This document shows positions 8,595 to 17,971 of a DNA stretch of 41,698 nt, in pieces (the first letter of the stretch is position 1; each line of letters opens with the position of its first letter). Source of the DNA: an uncultured Bacteroidales bacterium (GTDB lineage Bacteria; Bacteroidota; Bacteroidia; Bacteroidales; UBA932); assembly GCA_905235535.1 (NCBI GenBank), contig CAJOLS010000015.1, forward strand, positions 1-41,698. Direction: 5' to 3'. Both the position numbers and the translations under genes were made by a program. The notes beneath the pieces were generated by a model that saw only the letters and a program-made list of their open reading frames with translations, did no database searches and was not told the origin of the DNA.

Positions 8595-8606
8595 AATGGT
8601 CTGTAT

Positions 8607-9740
8607 TTATCTGCGGCCGCCGGAAGAGCGGGAACTGCCGCCACCGGAATATCCGCCGCCGGAGGAACGGGCGCTGCCGCCGCCGGAATATCCGCCGGAA
8701 GAGCGGTAGCTGGACGCTCCGGAAGAGGAGCGCACATTGGTGCCGCCGCTGGAACGGTAGGTGGAAGACCCGGCCGAACGGGTGTTGCCGGAAGAGCGCA
8801 CACTCTCACCGCCGGAGGAGCGGGCCGTGCTGCCGGTACGGTAGTTGGTGCTGCGGCCAGAACGCGTGCCACTGCCCACGGCAGAGCGGGTGGTGGTGCC
8901 GGAAGCGGAACGCGCAGTGGTGCCGGAAGCGGCCCGGGTAACGGACGTGGAACGGGTAGCTGCCGACGTGCGCGTGGAGCCGGAAGAACGGGTTGCCACC
9001 GAAGAGCGCGTGGAAGCGCCGGAAACGGAACGCCCGGCCGACTTGGTGGCCCGCATGAGCGAACTGCTGCGGGAGGCCGATGAAGTGCTTCCGCGGGACA
9101 AGGTGCTGCGGGAAGCGGCACCGCGGGCGCCGAAATTATCTACCCTGTGGCCCAGGTGGGCCGCCTGGCTGCGATGGAGCCGCGTGGCGCCGCCCCAGTA
9201 TCCCACATAATACCCGCCGTAGAAGCCGGGATGATAGCGGAACCAGGGGCTGTAATAGCCGTAGTAGCCGTAGTTGAAATGAGGGCCCCAATACCAGGAA
9301 TCATAGTACCAGGGGTCCCAGTACCAGGGATCCCAATACGCGGAATAATACCCGTACCTCCAGGGCCGATAGTACCAGGGGTCGTAAAATCCCCAGTAAC
9401 CGTAATAGTCCCTCATGTACCAGGGCCGGTATGCCCACGAATAGTCATAGGCCCAGGCGGGAGTGTCCCATACGGTGATGATGGTATCGTCTTTGGAGAA
9501 ACGGATATTCTTTCCTTCTGGCACCACCAGCGTGTCCCCGGCACTGAGGATATAGGCCTGGGAGGCGTGGCTGTCGGCCAGCAGATTGTCCAGTTCTTCG
9601 GTGGTGGGAGCCTGCCGGGCCACCTGCACCGGACGGGAGTACAGGCCGTCGTCAAAAGCCTGGGAGCTTACGCGGCTTGTGGTAGAGCATGAAACGGCGG
9701 CAAGAAGCCCGAGGGCGTATGCCATCAATGTCTTTTTCAT
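8607..9740 (-). CDS. Low-complexity lipoprotein: Trp/Tyr-rich middle, Ser/Arg/Gly-rich tail
   Basis: 377 residues. MKKTLMAYALGLLAAVSC is a lipoprotein signal with lipobox Cys18. Residues about 30-95 hold a small region with LSAGDTLVVPEG and KDDTIITVWDTP. Next come roughly 100 residues dominated by Trp, Tyr, Pro and Asp (repeats such as YWDPWYWDPW), then about 180 residues made almost only of Ser, Arg, Thr, Gly and Ala (SSGSTRTSAATRSTS, YRSSGG). Similar proteins in Bacteroidota are usually annotated as hypothetical. The first segment could form an aromatic surface layer and the strongly basic tail could bind acidic polymer or the outer leaflet, but this is speculation. It has an unusually strong ribosome-binding site and heads a two-gene unit with the FadL-like porin. 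Confidence 0.75.
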   Translation of the reverse strand: MKKTLMAYALGLLAAVSCSTTSRVSSQAFDDGLYSRPVQVARQAPTTEELDNLLADSHASQAYILSAGDTLVVPEGKNIRFSKDDTIITVWDTPAWAYDYSWAYRPWYMRDYYGYWGFYDPWYYRPWRYGYYSAYWDPWYWDPWYYDSWYWGPHFNYGYYGYYSPWFRYHPGFYGGYYVGYWGGATRLHRSQAAHLGHRVDNFGARGAASRSTLSRGSTSSASRSSSLMRATKSAGRSVSGASTRSSVATRSSGSTRTSAATRSTSVTRAASGTTARSASGTTTRSAVGSGTRSGRSTNYRTGSTARSSGGESVRSSGNTRSAGSSTYRSSGGTNVRSSSGASSYRSSGGYSGGGSARSSGGGYSGGGSSRSSGGRR

Positions 9741-9748
9741 AGTTCTTA

Positions 9749-9754
9749 CCTCCT
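9749..9754 (-). promoter_or_regulatory. Strong Shine-Dalgarno site of the lipoprotein gene
   Basis: AGGAGG on the minus strand, 8 nt before the ATG. Most genes in this window have no such site, so this one stands out and fixes the start codon. Confidence 0.6.
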
Positions 9755-9758
9755 ATAC

Positions 9759-9777
9759 CTCTCCCTTCAAAGGAGAG
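9759..9777. repeat. Small inverted repeat upstream of the lipoprotein gene
   Basis: CTCTCC at 9759-9764 pairs with GGAGAG at 9772-9777 around a 7-nt loop. It falls in the leader of the lipoprotein gene, just upstream of its Shine-Dalgarno site, and could influence access to it. Confidence 0.4.
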
Positions 9778-9810
9778 AATCTAAAAAATAACAATGTCAT
9801 AAAAAATATG

Positions 9811-9818
9811 TACCTTTG
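9811..9818 (+). promoter_or_regulatory. Candidate downstream promoter box for proS
   Basis: TACCTTTG matches TAnnTTTG exactly. No clear TTTG lies 19-21 nt upstream. It would give a leader of about 100 nt before proS. Confidence 0.4.
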
Positions 9819-9923
9819 TGCCGAAAAAACCGGCCTTAGTACGGAATATGCAAGAAATGTACCTGCCATTCCGTTTTCTGGCAACAATATTAAGCACAAA
9901 AACAAAAAAAAGCAAATAAGAAT

Positions 9924-11402
9924 ATGGCAAAAGAGGTAACCAGCAGGCAGGAGAACTACTCCCAGTGGTACAACGACCTGGTTGTAAAAGCAGATTTGGC
10001 AGAGCAGTCCGCCGTGCGCGGATGCATGGTCATCAAACCCTATGGATACGCCATTTGGGAGAAGATGCAGGGCATCCTGGACGGCATGTTCAAGGAAACC
10101 GGAGTAAAAAATGCTTATTTCCCCCTGTTCATCCCCAAGAGCTTTTTCAGCCGTGAGGCCGAGCATGTGGCCGGCTTCGCCAAGGAATGCGCCGTGGTCA
10201 CCCACCACCGCCTGATGAACGACCCCGACGGCAACGGCATCGTGGTGGACCCGGAGGCCAGACTGGAAGAGGAGCTCATTGTGCGCCCCACCTCCGAAAC
10301 CATTATCTGGAACACCTACAAGAACTGGGTGCACTCCTGGAGAGACCTTCCCATCCTGTGCAACCAGTGGTGCAACGTGGTGCGCTGGGAAATGAGAACC
10401 CGCCTTTTCCTTCGCACCGCAGAATTCCTGTGGCAGGAGGGCCATACCGCCCACGCCACCGCCCAGGAGGCCGAAGCCCGCAAGGAGCAGATGGTGAACG
10501 TATATGCCAAATTCGCCCGTGAAATCATGGCCCTTCCCGTGGTGGTGGGCCACAAGAGCCCCGGAGAGCGTTTTGCCGGCGCCCTGGACACCATGACCAT
10601 CGAGGCCCTCATGCAGGACGGCAAGGCCCTGCAGGCCGGCACCTCCCACTTCCTGGGACAGAATTTCGCCAAGAGCTTCGACGTGCAGTTCACCAACAAC
10701 GAAGGCAAGCAGGACTATGTGTGGGCCACTTCCTGGGGCGTGAGCACCCGTCTGATGGGCGCCCTCATCATGGCCCACGGAGACGACAACGGCCTGGTGC
10801 TTCCTCCGGCCCTGGCCCCCATCCAGGTGGTGATGGTTCCCATCTACAAGAGCGAGGAAGAGCACAATGCCGTGCTGGACAAGATGTACGAGGTAAAGAA
10901 GGCCCTGGAGGCCAAGGGCCACAGCGTGGAAATTGATGACAGGGACACCCTGCGCCCCGGCTTCAAGTTTGCCGAATGGGAGCTCAAGGGCGTTCCCGTG
11001 CGCTTGGCCATGGGCCCCCGGGATCTTCAGAATGGCACAGTGGAGGTGGCCCGCCGGGACACCCTGGAAAAGATTTCCGAGCCCATCGAGGGCCTGGAAG
11101 ACCGCATCATCGGCCTGCTGGAAGATATCCAGAAGAGCATCTACAACAAGGCCCTGGCCTTCCGGGATGCTTCCATCCGCAAGGTAGATACCTGGGAAGA
11201 GTTCAAAGAAGAGATTGAGAAGGGCGGCTTCCTCCTCTGCCACTGGGACGGCACGGCCGAGACCGAGGCCAAGATCCAGGAAGAGACCAAGGCTACCATC
11301 CGCTGCATCCCCGTGGACAGCGCCGTGTGCATGGAAGAAGGCAAGTGCATCTACACCGGCAAGCCTTCCCACCAGAGAGTCCTCTTCGCCCGTTCCTATT
11401 AA
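9924..11402 (+). CDS. proS: Prolyl-tRNA synthetase, archaeal/eukaryotic-type (type 3)
   Basis: 492 residues. Charges tRNA-Pro with proline in the cytosol. The class II core shows [20 protein letters not shown] (121-126), the [23 protein letters not shown] block of motif 2, [15 protein letters not shown], and [24 protein letters not shown] of motif 3. The anticodon domain ([10 protein letters not shown]) and a C-terminal domain with three Cys ([15 protein letters not shown]) end in a terminal Tyr, as expected for the type lacking the editing insertion. Bacteroidota commonly carry this form. The leader of over 100 nt is long for this genome. Confidence 0.96.
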   Translation: MAKEVTSRQENYSQWYNDLVVKADLAEQSAVRGCMVIKPYGYAIWEKMQGILDGMFKETGVKNAYFPLFIPKSFFSREAEHVAGFAKECAVVTHHRLMNDPDGNGIVVDPEARLEEELIVRPTSETIIWNTYKNWVHSWRDLPILCNQWCNVVRWEMRTRLFLRTAEFLWQEGHTAHATAQEAEARKEQMVNVYAKFAREIMALPVVVGHKSPGERFAGALDTMTIEALMQDGKALQAGTSHFLGQNFAKSFDVQFTNNEGKQDYVWATSWGVSTRLMGALIMAHGDDNGLVLPPALAPIQVVMVPIYKSEEEHNAVLDKMYEVKKALEAKGHSVEIDDRDTLRPGFKFAEWELKGVPVRLAMGPRDLQNGTVEVARRDTLEKISEPIEGLEDRIIGLLEDIQKSIYNKALAFRDASIRKVDTWEEFKEEIEKGGFLLCHWDGTAETEAKIQEETKATIRCIPVDSAVCMEEGKCIYTGKPSHQRVLFARSY

Positions 11403-11403
11403 T

Positions 11404-11431
11404 TGTCATGCCCGGCCTTGACCGGGCATCT
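11404..11431. repeat. GCCCGG-family intergenic hairpin
   Basis: ATGCCCGG at 11408-11415 pairs with CCGGGCAT at 11422-11429 around a 6-nt loop, starting two bases past the proS stop. No T-run follows, so it is a mobile-type palindrome at least as much as a terminator. A related array occurs at 41661-41695. Confidence 0.65.
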
Positions 11432-11447
11432 TAACCCTCCTTATAAA

Positions 11448-12485
11448 ATGAAGAAATTATTTGTAGCAGCCACCGCCCTTTTCGCCACGCTGGCAGCATC
11501 GGCCCAAAATACCCAGACGGCAGCCTTGGAGGCCGCCGCAGCCCTGTCCGCGGCCGAAGACGCCCCCGAAAAAGTGGAAAAGCCCACCTATTGGACGCAT
11601 ACCGCCATCATGAACCTGAACTTCGGCCAGACGTATCTGAGCCAGTGGGTGGCCGGCGGTTACAACAACGTGTCCCTGGCCGGAAATGTAGATGTGACGG
11701 CCCAGTATGCCAAGGATAAGCTCAAGGGAACCCACCGCGTCCAGCTGGATTACGGCTTCCTGTACAGCGCAGACAAACCCATCCTCCAGAAGAACAAGGA
11801 CCGCATCTATTTGGAGTCCATCTGGAGCTATGATTCTTTCATCAAGAACCTTGCCTATTCCGCCAGCTTCGACTTCAAGACGCAGTTCAACAACAACTAC
11901 GCCTACGGAACTCCCGCCACCCAGAAGGATGTGGACGGCAACGTGATTGAGCCTTCCGTGAAAGACTGGCTGGATGCCCGTTCGCTCAAGTCCGGTTTCT
12001 TCGCCCCGGCCTACCTGAATATCGGTATCGGTGCCAAGTGGACGCCCGCTCCCTGGATCACCCTTAACGTGGCGCCCCTCTCCGGTGGTGGTGTATTGGT
12101 CACCATCCCGGAACTTCGGAAAACCTACGGCATGGACCTGAGGGAAGGCAGTGAAACGGAATACACCAATTTCCGGGCGGAATTCGGCGCCCAGGTCAAA
12201 CTGGACATGGGCTGGGTCATCAACGATGTCTTCTCCTACTCCACCCAGGTTGCCTTGTTCTACAACTACCTCACCCCCAAGGTGGAGCCCCGTATCAACT
12301 GGGACAACAAGATTGTCTGGAAGATTGCCAAATACTTCGCCCTCAACCTCACCACCAACCTCATCTATGATCCGCGCGTAATGGTGCGCGACAAGGACAA
12401 GGACGGCACGGTGGACTCCAAGGGCGTCCAGTTCCGGGAATACCTGGAATTCGGTTTCACTTACACCATCATCCGCAAGCACTGA
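11448..12485 (+). CDS. DUF3078 domain-containing secreted/outer membrane protein
   Basis: 345 residues with a signal peptide (MKKLFVAATALFATLAASAQ). The mature part starts with an Ala/Glu-rich linker, then WTHTAIMNLNFGQTYLSQWVAGGYNNVSLAGNVD, which is characteristic of the Bacteroidota DUF3078 family. Alternating amphipathic strands and the C-terminal YLEFGFTYTIIRKH suggest a beta-barrel in the outer membrane. Molecular function is unknown. ATG 11448 is chosen because it gives the signal peptide; the in-frame ATG at 11409 lies inside the hairpin after proS. tilS begins 1 nt after this gene, so the two are probably co-transcribed. Confidence 0.82.
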   Translation: MKKLFVAATALFATLAASAQNTQTAALEAAAALSAAEDAPEKVEKPTYWTHTAIMNLNFGQTYLSQWVAGGYNNVSLAGNVDVTAQYAKDKLKGTHRVQLDYGFLYSADKPILQKNKDRIYLESIWSYDSFIKNLAYSASFDFKTQFNNNYAYGTPATQKDVDGNVIEPSVKDWLDARSLKSGFFAPAYLNIGIGAKWTPAPWITLNVAPLSGGGVLVTIPELRKTYGMDLREGSETEYTNFRAEFGAQVKLDMGWVINDVFSYSTQVALFYNYLTPKVEPRINWDNKIVWKIAKYFALNLTTNLIYDPRVMVRDKDKDGTVDSKGVQFREYLEFGFTYTIIRKH

Positions 12486-12486
12486 G

Positions 12487-13545
12487 ATGTTGCTGGTGGC
12501 AGTCAGCGGAGGCATAGATTCCATGTGCCTGGCAGAAAAGGTCCGTCTGGAAGGCGGGCCTTTCGCCATTGCACACTGCAACTTCGGCCTTAGGGGAGAG
12601 GAAAGTGAAGGGGATGAGGCATTCGTTCGCCAATGGGCCGACAATCACGGCATCCCCTGCCACGTAAAGCGCTTTGAAACACCGGCCTATGCCGCGGAGC
12701 AGGGCATCTCGGTGGAGATGGCGGCCCGGCGGCTGCGTTACCACTGGTTCGGGGAGCTGTGCCGGGAGCACGGCTATTCGGGCGTAGCGGTGGCGCACAA
12801 TGCCAACGACAATGCCGAGACACTCATCCTGAACCTTCTTCGAGGCACCGGCGTGCGGGGCCTGCTGGGCATGAAGGCCGATGGCTTTGTTCCGGACCCG
12901 GACTTTGCCGACGTCCCCCTGCATCGGCCCCTGTTGGGCATGACCCGGGCCGATATCGAGGCCTTCGCCGCCGAGCACTCTCTCCAGTGGAGGGAAGACG
13001 CCACCAATGCCCTCAACGAATACAAACGCAACAAGATCAGAAACCTCGTCTTCCCCGTGTTCCGGGAAATCAACCCCCGCTTTGTGGAAACCCTGAACCG
13101 GGATATGGAGCGCTTCGCAGAGGCCTTTCCTGCGGAAGTACTATCCTCTGAACCCTCCGGAAGGGCCGTCGTACACGAAAATGGCGCTTTCGGTGTACGG
13201 GACGTGGAATTCGAGGTGAAAGAAGAAGTTTGGGACGGGAGCGAGGATGTGAAGCAACCGGAGGGAATGCTTATTCTGGATGCCGACAAGGCCGGGGAAC
13301 TGGTGGAAGGCACATGGGAAACGGGAGACTGGATCAGGCCGCTGGGGGCGCCCGGAAAGAAAAAAATGCAGGACTGGTTCACGGACCACCACTTCCCGGC
13401 CCACGAGAAGCCTCTTGTGAAGCTGTACAAAAAGGCCGATGAGCCGCACCACGTAGTGGCCATCGCCGGGTGGTGCATAGACCATAGCGTCCGCGTCACT
13501 CGTTCTACCCGCCGAATCCTTCGGATTTCTGCAAAAATTAATTAA
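12487..13545 (+). CDS. tilS: tRNA(Ile)-lysidine synthase
   Basis: 352 residues. Modifies C34 of the tRNA-Ile CAU anticodon to lysidine so that it reads AUA. The N-type PP-loop SGGIDS is at residues 7-12, followed by HCNFGLRGEES, VAVAHNANDNAETLILNLLRGTG and WREDATNALNEYKRNKIRNLVFP, all conserved in TilS. A C-terminal domain with IRPLGAPGKKKMQDWFTDHHFP is present. The protein is at the short end for the family. It starts 1 nt after the DUF3078 gene with almost no N-terminal extension before the P-loop. Its stop codon lies inside the promoter box of gpmI. Confidence 0.93.
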   Translation: MLLVAVSGGIDSMCLAEKVRLEGGPFAIAHCNFGLRGEESEGDEAFVRQWADNHGIPCHVKRFETPAYAAEQGISVEMAARRLRYHWFGELCREHGYSGVAVAHNANDNAETLILNLLRGTGVRGLLGMKADGFVPDPDFADVPLHRPLLGMTRADIEAFAAEHSLQWREDATNALNEYKRNKIRNLVFPVFREINPRFVETLNRDMERFAEAFPAEVLSSEPSGRAVVHENGAFGVRDVEFEVKEEVWDGSEDVKQPEGMLILDADKAGELVEGTWETGDWIRPLGAPGKKKMQDWFTDHHFPAHEKPLVKLYKKADEPHHVVAIAGWCIDHSVRVTRSTRRILRISAKIN

Positions 13546-13550
13546 CTTTG
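13520..13550 (+). promoter_or_regulatory. Promoter for gpmI overlapping the tilS stop
   Basis: TTCG at 13520-13523, a 19-nt spacer and TAACTTTG at 13543-13550 (exact TAnnTTTG). The TAA of tilS is the first three bases of the box. The leader to 13645 holds partly palindromic segments (CTACTCGTAG near 13562; CCCTTCCCCAAGGAAAGGG near 13600). Confidence 0.55.
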
Positions 13551-13644
13551 CAAGTTCGATTCTACTCGTAGAGTTGGAGCCCGAAAGGCGATAGCGAGTC
13601 CCTTCCCCAAGGAAAGGGAAAGATTGATTTAAAATACATAAGAT

Positions 13645-15165
13645 ATGAACAGAAAAGTACTTCTCATGATTCTGGATGGTTGGGGCGAAGGCCGCCACGA
13701 CTATTCCAACGCCATATGGACCCAGGGCACTCCCAACATTGACGCCCTCCGGGAAAAGTATCCCTCCAGCCACCTGCAGGCCTGCGGCGAATTCGTAGGT
13801 CTTCCGGACGGCCAGATGGGTAACTCCGAGGTGGGCCACATGAACCTGGGCGCCGGCCGCGTGGTGTATCAGGATCTGGTGAAGATCAACATCGCCTGCC
13901 GGGAACACAAGCTCCTGGAGAATCCGGAGATCAAGGCAGCCTACGATTATGTGAAAAAGAGCGGCAAGAAGCTGCACCTGATGGGCCTTACTTCCCACGG
14001 CGGCGTACACAGCTCCCTGGACCATGTGTACGAGTTCCTCCGCGTGGCCAAGGAAGAGGGACTGGACAAAGTGTATGTCCACGCTTTCATGGACGGCCGG
14101 GATACAGACCCCCGCAGCGGCCTGGGCTTCGTGAAGGAGCTGGAAGAGAAGATGGCCGAAACCACCGGCAAGGTGGCCTCCGTGTGCGGCCGCTTCTACG
14201 CCATGGACCGCGACAAGCGCTGGAACCGCGTGAAAGAGGCCTACGACCTTCTGGTGGAAGGCAAGGGCGCCGCTTTTGAAAGCGCCCAGGCCGGTATCCA
14301 GGCCAGCTACGACGCCGATGTTACGGACGAATTCATCAAGCCCATCGTCATTACCGAAAACGGCAAGCCCGTGGCCACTGTCGAGGAAGGGGATGCCATC
14401 ATTTTCTACAACTTCCGAAACGACCGCGCCCGCGAGCTCACCTCCGTCCTCACCCAGCAGGACATGCCGGAAGAAGGCATGCACACCCTTCCGCTGTACT
14501 ACTGCTGCCTCACTCCCTACGATGCCTCCTTCACCGGAGTGCATATCCTCTTTGACAAGGAACTGGTGCAGGACACCCTGGGAGAGACCGTCTCCAAGGC
14601 CGGCAAACATCAGCTCCGCATTGCCGAAACAGAGAAATACGCCCACGTCACCTTCTTCTTCAACGGCGGCCGCGAGACCGTGTTCGAGAACGAGGAGCGC
14701 ATCCTGGTGAACAGCCCCAAGGTCCCCACTTACGACCTCCTGCCCCAGATGAGCGCCCCCGAAGTGGCCGAAAAACTCATCGGCCAAATCCGCAGCGGAA
14801 AGCAGGATATGATTATCCTCAACTTCGCCAACGGAGACATGGTGGGCCACACCGGCATCTATACCTCCATCACCCAGGCCGTCACCTGCATTGACAAACT
14901 GGTGGGCCAGGTGGTGAAAGAAGCCATCGCCCAGGACTATGTGGTGCTCCTCACCGCAGACCACGGCAACGCAGACTTCGCCGTAAATGCCGACGGTTCC
15001 CCCAACACCGCCCACTCCCTGAACACCGTCCAGTTTGTGGTTATCAATGCCGGGGACCAGGTGAAGAGCGTCAAGGACGGAGCCCTCTGCAACGTGGCTC
15101 CCACCATCCTGAAGCTCATGGGCATTCCCCAGCCTGCCGCCATGACGGCGGAGCCGCTGATTTAA
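13645..15165 (+). CDS. gpmI: 2,3-bisphosphoglycerate-independent phosphoglycerate mutase
   Basis: 506 residues. Interconverts 3- and 2-phosphoglycerate through a phosphoserine intermediate with two Mn ions. LMILDGWG carries the first metal Asp (residue 11); catalytic Ser61 lies in [30 protein letters not shown] and [12 protein letters not shown] segments follow; the second metal site is in [12 protein letters not shown] and LTADHGNAD near the C-terminus. Full length for the family. The last base of its stop codon is the first base of a 26-bp palindrome, which separates it from lpxD by only 37 nt. Confidence 0.96.
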   Translation: MNRKVLLMILDGWGEGRHDYSNAIWTQGTPNIDALREKYPSSHLQACGEFVGLPDGQMGNSEVGHMNLGAGRVVYQDLVKINIACREHKLLENPEIKAAYDYVKKSGKKLHLMGLTSHGGVHSSLDHVYEFLRVAKEEGLDKVYVHAFMDGRDTDPRSGLGFVKELEEKMAETTGKVASVCGRFYAMDRDKRWNRVKEAYDLLVEGKGAAFESAQAGIQASYDADVTDEFIKPIVITENGKPVATVEEGDAIIFYNFRNDRARELTSVLTQQDMPEEGMHTLPLYYCCLTPYDASFTGVHILFDKELVQDTLGETVSKAGKHQLRIAETEKYAHVTFFFNGGRETVFENEERILVNSPKVPTYDLLPQMSAPEVAEKLIGQIRSGKQDMIILNFANGDMVGHTGIYTSITQAVTCIDKLVGQVVKEAIAQDYVVLLTADHGNADFAVNADGSPNTAHSLNTVQFVVINAGDQVKSVKDGALCNVAPTILKLMGIPQPAAMTAEPLI

Positions 15166-15210
15166 GATTCTTCGCTTCGCTCAGAATGACAGAGTATTCA
15201 GAATGACAGA
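15165..15210 (+). repeat. 26-bp REP-like palindrome, copy B, with adjacent partial copy
   Basis: The full copy is 15165-15190 (AGATTCTTCGC...CAGAATGAC). It is followed by a partial repeat of its end (TTCAGAATGACAGAG, 15198-15210). The ATG of lpxD at 15203 lies inside that partial copy. Confidence 0.75.
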
Positions 15211-16195
15211 GTTTACCGCCAAGTTTTTAGCCCAGCTCCTGCACGGAACCATAGAGGGTGACGAGAATGCACAGGCCAGCCAGTTTGCCAAGATTGAACA
15301 CGGCAAGCCGGGTACGCTCAGCTTTTTCGCCAATCCCAAATACGAAGAGTACGTTTACACCAGCCAGGCTTCCATCCTCATCGTCAACCAGGATTTCCAG
15401 CCCAAACAGCCTGTGAAGGCTACGCTGGTACGGGTTCCCAATGCCTATACAGCCATTACGGAACTGCTCAAATACGAATCGGCCAAAAAGAAGAAGGCCA
15501 AACGCTTCCGCAGCTGGCGGGCCCACTGGCACTTCTCCACGCACTTTGGCAAGAAGGTGTACCTGGGTGCCTACAGCTATGTGGGCCGCCACGTGAAGAT
15601 TGGAGACAATACCATCATCCACGAGCGCGTTACCATCGGGGACAACACCGTCATCGGCAAAAACTGCATCCTGCATCCGGGCGTAGTGGTTTACCCCGGC
15701 ATGATCATCGGTGACAATGTAATCCTCCACGCCGGCTGCATCATTGGCGGAGACGGTTTTGGCAATGCACCCCGTCCGGACGGCAGCTGGGAGAAGATTG
15801 AGCATCTGGGGAACGTTGTCATCGGCAACGATGTGGAAATTGGCTGCAACACCACCGTGGACCGCGCCCAGATGGAATCCACCATCATCGGCAACGGCGT
15901 CCGCATAGACAACCTTTGCATGATTGCCCACAATGTGATTGTGGGAGACCATACCGTCATGGCAGCCCAGACGGGCATCGCCGGTTCCACCGAAATTGGC
16001 AAATACTGCATCCTGGCAGGCCAGGTGGGCATTGCCGGCCACCTCAAGATTGCCGACCATACCACCATCCTGGCCCAGGGCGGTGTGAGCGGCAACATCC
16101 GCAAGGGCGGTCAGGTGCTGCTGGGTTCGCCGGTGATTGACGCCAAGCAGTACATGAAAGCCTACGCCCTGTTCAAAAGGGCCGCAGAACAATAG
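15203..16195 (+). CDS. lpxD: UDP-3-O-acylglucosamine N-acyltransferase
   Basis: 330 residues. Third step of lipid A synthesis: transfers a hydroxyacyl chain from ACP to the glucosamine nitrogen. The N-terminal uridine-binding domain contains [29 protein letters not shown] sequence. A left-handed beta-helix of hexapeptide repeats follows ([37 protein letters not shown]), with [22 protein letters not shown] matching the family's catalytic region. The start [13 protein letters not shown] agrees with other LpxD N-termini even though the ATG lies within repeat-derived sequence. First gene of lpxD-lpxC-lpxA. Confidence 0.94.
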   Translation: MTEFTAKFLAQLLHGTIEGDENAQASQFAKIEHGKPGTLSFFANPKYEEYVYTSQASILIVNQDFQPKQPVKATLVRVPNAYTAITELLKYESAKKKKAKRFRSWRAHWHFSTHFGKKVYLGAYSYVGRHVKIGDNTIIHERVTIGDNTVIGKNCILHPGVVVYPGMIIGDNVILHAGCIIGGDGFGNAPRPDGSWEKIEHLGNVVIGNDVEIGCNTTVDRAQMESTIIGNGVRIDNLCMIAHNVIVGDHTVMAAQTGIAGSTEIGKYCILAGQVGIAGHLKIADHTTILAQGGVSGNIRKGGQVLLGSPVIDAKQYMKAYALFKRAAEQ

Positions 16196-16249
16196 AATGA
16201 ATTACCCCCGAGAGGAGGGGTTTCGGGATGGGGAAACGTTAAGATATTT

Positions 16250-17164
16250 ATGTTCATGAACAGGAACCAACATACTCTCAAAAAGACCTATTATTTTCAG
16301 GGAAAGGGCCTGCACACAGGTACCTATGCCCACATGAAAGTAATGCCCGCCCCGGAGGACAGCGGCATCCGTTTCCGCCGCTCGGACCTCCGCTCCAAGC
16401 CCGTCATCGAGGCCCTGGCAGAGAATGTTAGCAATACCGCCCGCAGCACCACCTTGTCGGCCAACGAGGCCGTGGCGGTGACCATCGAGCACATCATGAG
16501 CGCCCTCACGGGCCTGGGCGTGGACAACGCCCTCATTGAACTGGACAACATCGAGGTGCCCATCCTGGACGGCAGCGCCCGCCCTTACATAGAGGCCATC
16601 ACCCAAGACGGCCTGCAGGACCAGGGCGTCCCGCGCCAGTATATCAGCATCCCCCAGACGGTGGAAATCAGCGACGGCCGCACGGGCTCCTGGATCAAGA
16701 TAGAGCCTGCCGATGCGCCATCGGCCGATATTACCGTGGATTTCAATTCCAAGATCCTGGGGGTACAGAGCGCCCACTGGGACCAGACGGTGGATTACGC
16801 CAGCGAGATTGGCGTATGCCGCACCTTCGTCTTCTTCCACGAGATTGAATACCTGTTCCGCAACAACCTCATCAAGGGAGGAGACGTGGACAACGCCATC
16901 GTCATTGTGGAAAACCCCGTGAGCGAGGAGCAGCTGAGCAGCCTGCGGAACCTGTTCAACCTGCCGGACCTGAAACCCACCGAAGAAGGCTACCTGAACA
17001 ACCTACAGTTGTATTTCCCGGACGAGTGCGGCCGGCACAAACTGCTGGACCTGCTGGGAGACCTCCGGCTGGCCGGCGGATTCCTCAACGCCCGCATCAC
17101 GGCCTACAAACCGGGCCATTCCCTTAACACAAAAGCCGCCAAGGCCCTCAGGGCCTTGCTATAA
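16250..17164 (+). CDS. lpxC: UDP-3-O-acyl-N-acetylglucosamine deacetylase, without a fused FabZ domain
   Basis: 304 residues. Zn-dependent deacetylase, the committed step of lipid A synthesis. Zn ligands and catalytic residues are visible: Glu80/His81 in TIEHIMSAL, His263 and Asp267 in GRHKLLDLLGDL, and His290 in KPGHSLN. It starts FQGKGLHTG as usual. ATG 16250 or ATG 16256 could be the start, differing by two residues. In most described Bacteroidota this gene encodes a bifunctional LpxC/FabZ fusion of about 460 residues. Here the frame stops right after the LpxC domain, lpxA follows 9 nt later, and a separate fabZ lies at 33008. Confidence 0.95.
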   Translation: MFMNRNQHTLKKTYYFQGKGLHTGTYAHMKVMPAPEDSGIRFRRSDLRSKPVIEALAENVSNTARSTTLSANEAVAVTIEHIMSALTGLGVDNALIELDNIEVPILDGSARPYIEAITQDGLQDQGVPRQYISIPQTVEISDGRTGSWIKIEPADAPSADITVDFNSKILGVQSAHWDQTVDYASEIGVCRTFVFFHEIEYLFRNNLIKGGDVDNAIVIVENPVSEEQLSSLRNLFNLPDLKPTEEGYLNNLQLYFPDECGRHKLLDLLGDLRLAGGFLNARITAYKPGHSLNTKAAKALRALL

Positions 17165-17173
17165 CAAGCTACT

Positions 17174-17971
17174 ATGAACAAGATTCATCCCCTCGCCTGC
17201 GTAAGTCCCGAGGCCAAACTGGGAGACGATATTGAAGTGGGGCCCTTCGCCTTCATCGACGCCAATGTAGAGATTGGAGACGGCTGCCACATCATGAACG
17301 GGGCCACCGTTTACAACCACGTAAAGATGGGTAAGGACTGCCATGTCTTCCCCGGAGCCGTGGTGGGGGCCATCCCGCAGGACCTCAAGTTTGAGGGGGA
17401 AGAGTCCTGGGTAGAGATTGGGGACCGCGTAAACATCCGCGAGTGCGCCACCGTGAACCGCGGCACCAAGGCCAGCGGCAAGGGCGTCACCCGTATCGGC
17501 AGCGACACCCTCATCATGTCCTACGCCCATATAGCCCACGACTGCCAAATTGGAAATCACTGTATCATTGTGAGTTATGTGGGCCTGGCCGGAGAAACGG
17601 ACGTGGAAGACTGGGGCATCCTGGGCGGAAAGTCCGGCTCCCATCAGTTCTCCCGGGTGGGCACCCACGCCTTTGTGGCCGCCTTTGCCAAGATTACCAA
17701 GGACATTCCTCCCTATGTGCTGGCCGGTCGTGAGCCCATCTCCTTTGAAGGAGTCAACCGCACCGGATTGCTGCGCCGCGGCTTTACGGAAGAGCAGGTG
17801 AACGAAATCAAGGACATTTACGACTGCATCTACTTCAAGGGGATGAACACTTCCCAGGCTGTGGAGTACATCGAGGCCAACTTCCCCGCCTCCACGCACC
17901 GGGATGCCATCCTGGGCTTCATCCGCCGGTCTTCCCGCGGCATCATCCCCAAACCGCGCCCCCGCAAGTAG
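17174..17971 (+). CDS. lpxA: Acyl-[ACP]-UDP-N-acetylglucosamine O-acyltransferase
   Basis: 265 residues. First step of lipid A synthesis. N-terminal hexapeptide left-handed helix (HPLACVSPEAKLGDDIEVGPFAFID) and GAIPQDLKFEGE match the family. SYAHIAHDCQIGNHCI carries His119 and His122; His122 aligns with catalytic His125 of E. coli. The C-terminal helical part has NRTGLLRRGFTEEQVNEIKDIYDCIYF. The stop TAG shares a base with the GTG start of the next gene. Confidence 0.95.
   Translation: MNKIHPLACVSPEAKLGDDIEVGPFAFIDANVEIGDGCHIMNGATVYNHVKMGKDCHVFPGAVVGAIPQDLKFEGEESWVEIGDRVNIRECATVNRGTKASGKGVTRIGSDTLIMSYAHIAHDCQIGNHCIIVSYVGLAGETDVEDWGILGGKSGSHQFSRVGTHAFVAAFAKITKDIPPYVLAGREPISFEGVNRTGLLRRGFTEEQVNEIKDIYDCIYFKGMNTSQAVEYIEANFPASTHRDAILGFIRRSSRGIIPKPRPRK

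Noticed and set aside
13551..13625. tRNA-like or structured RNA in the gpmI leader (GTTCGATTC, then GGCGATAGCGAG)
   Set aside because: No acceptor stem, anticodon arm or consistent cloverleaf could be drawn; it reads as leader with small intergenic palindromes.
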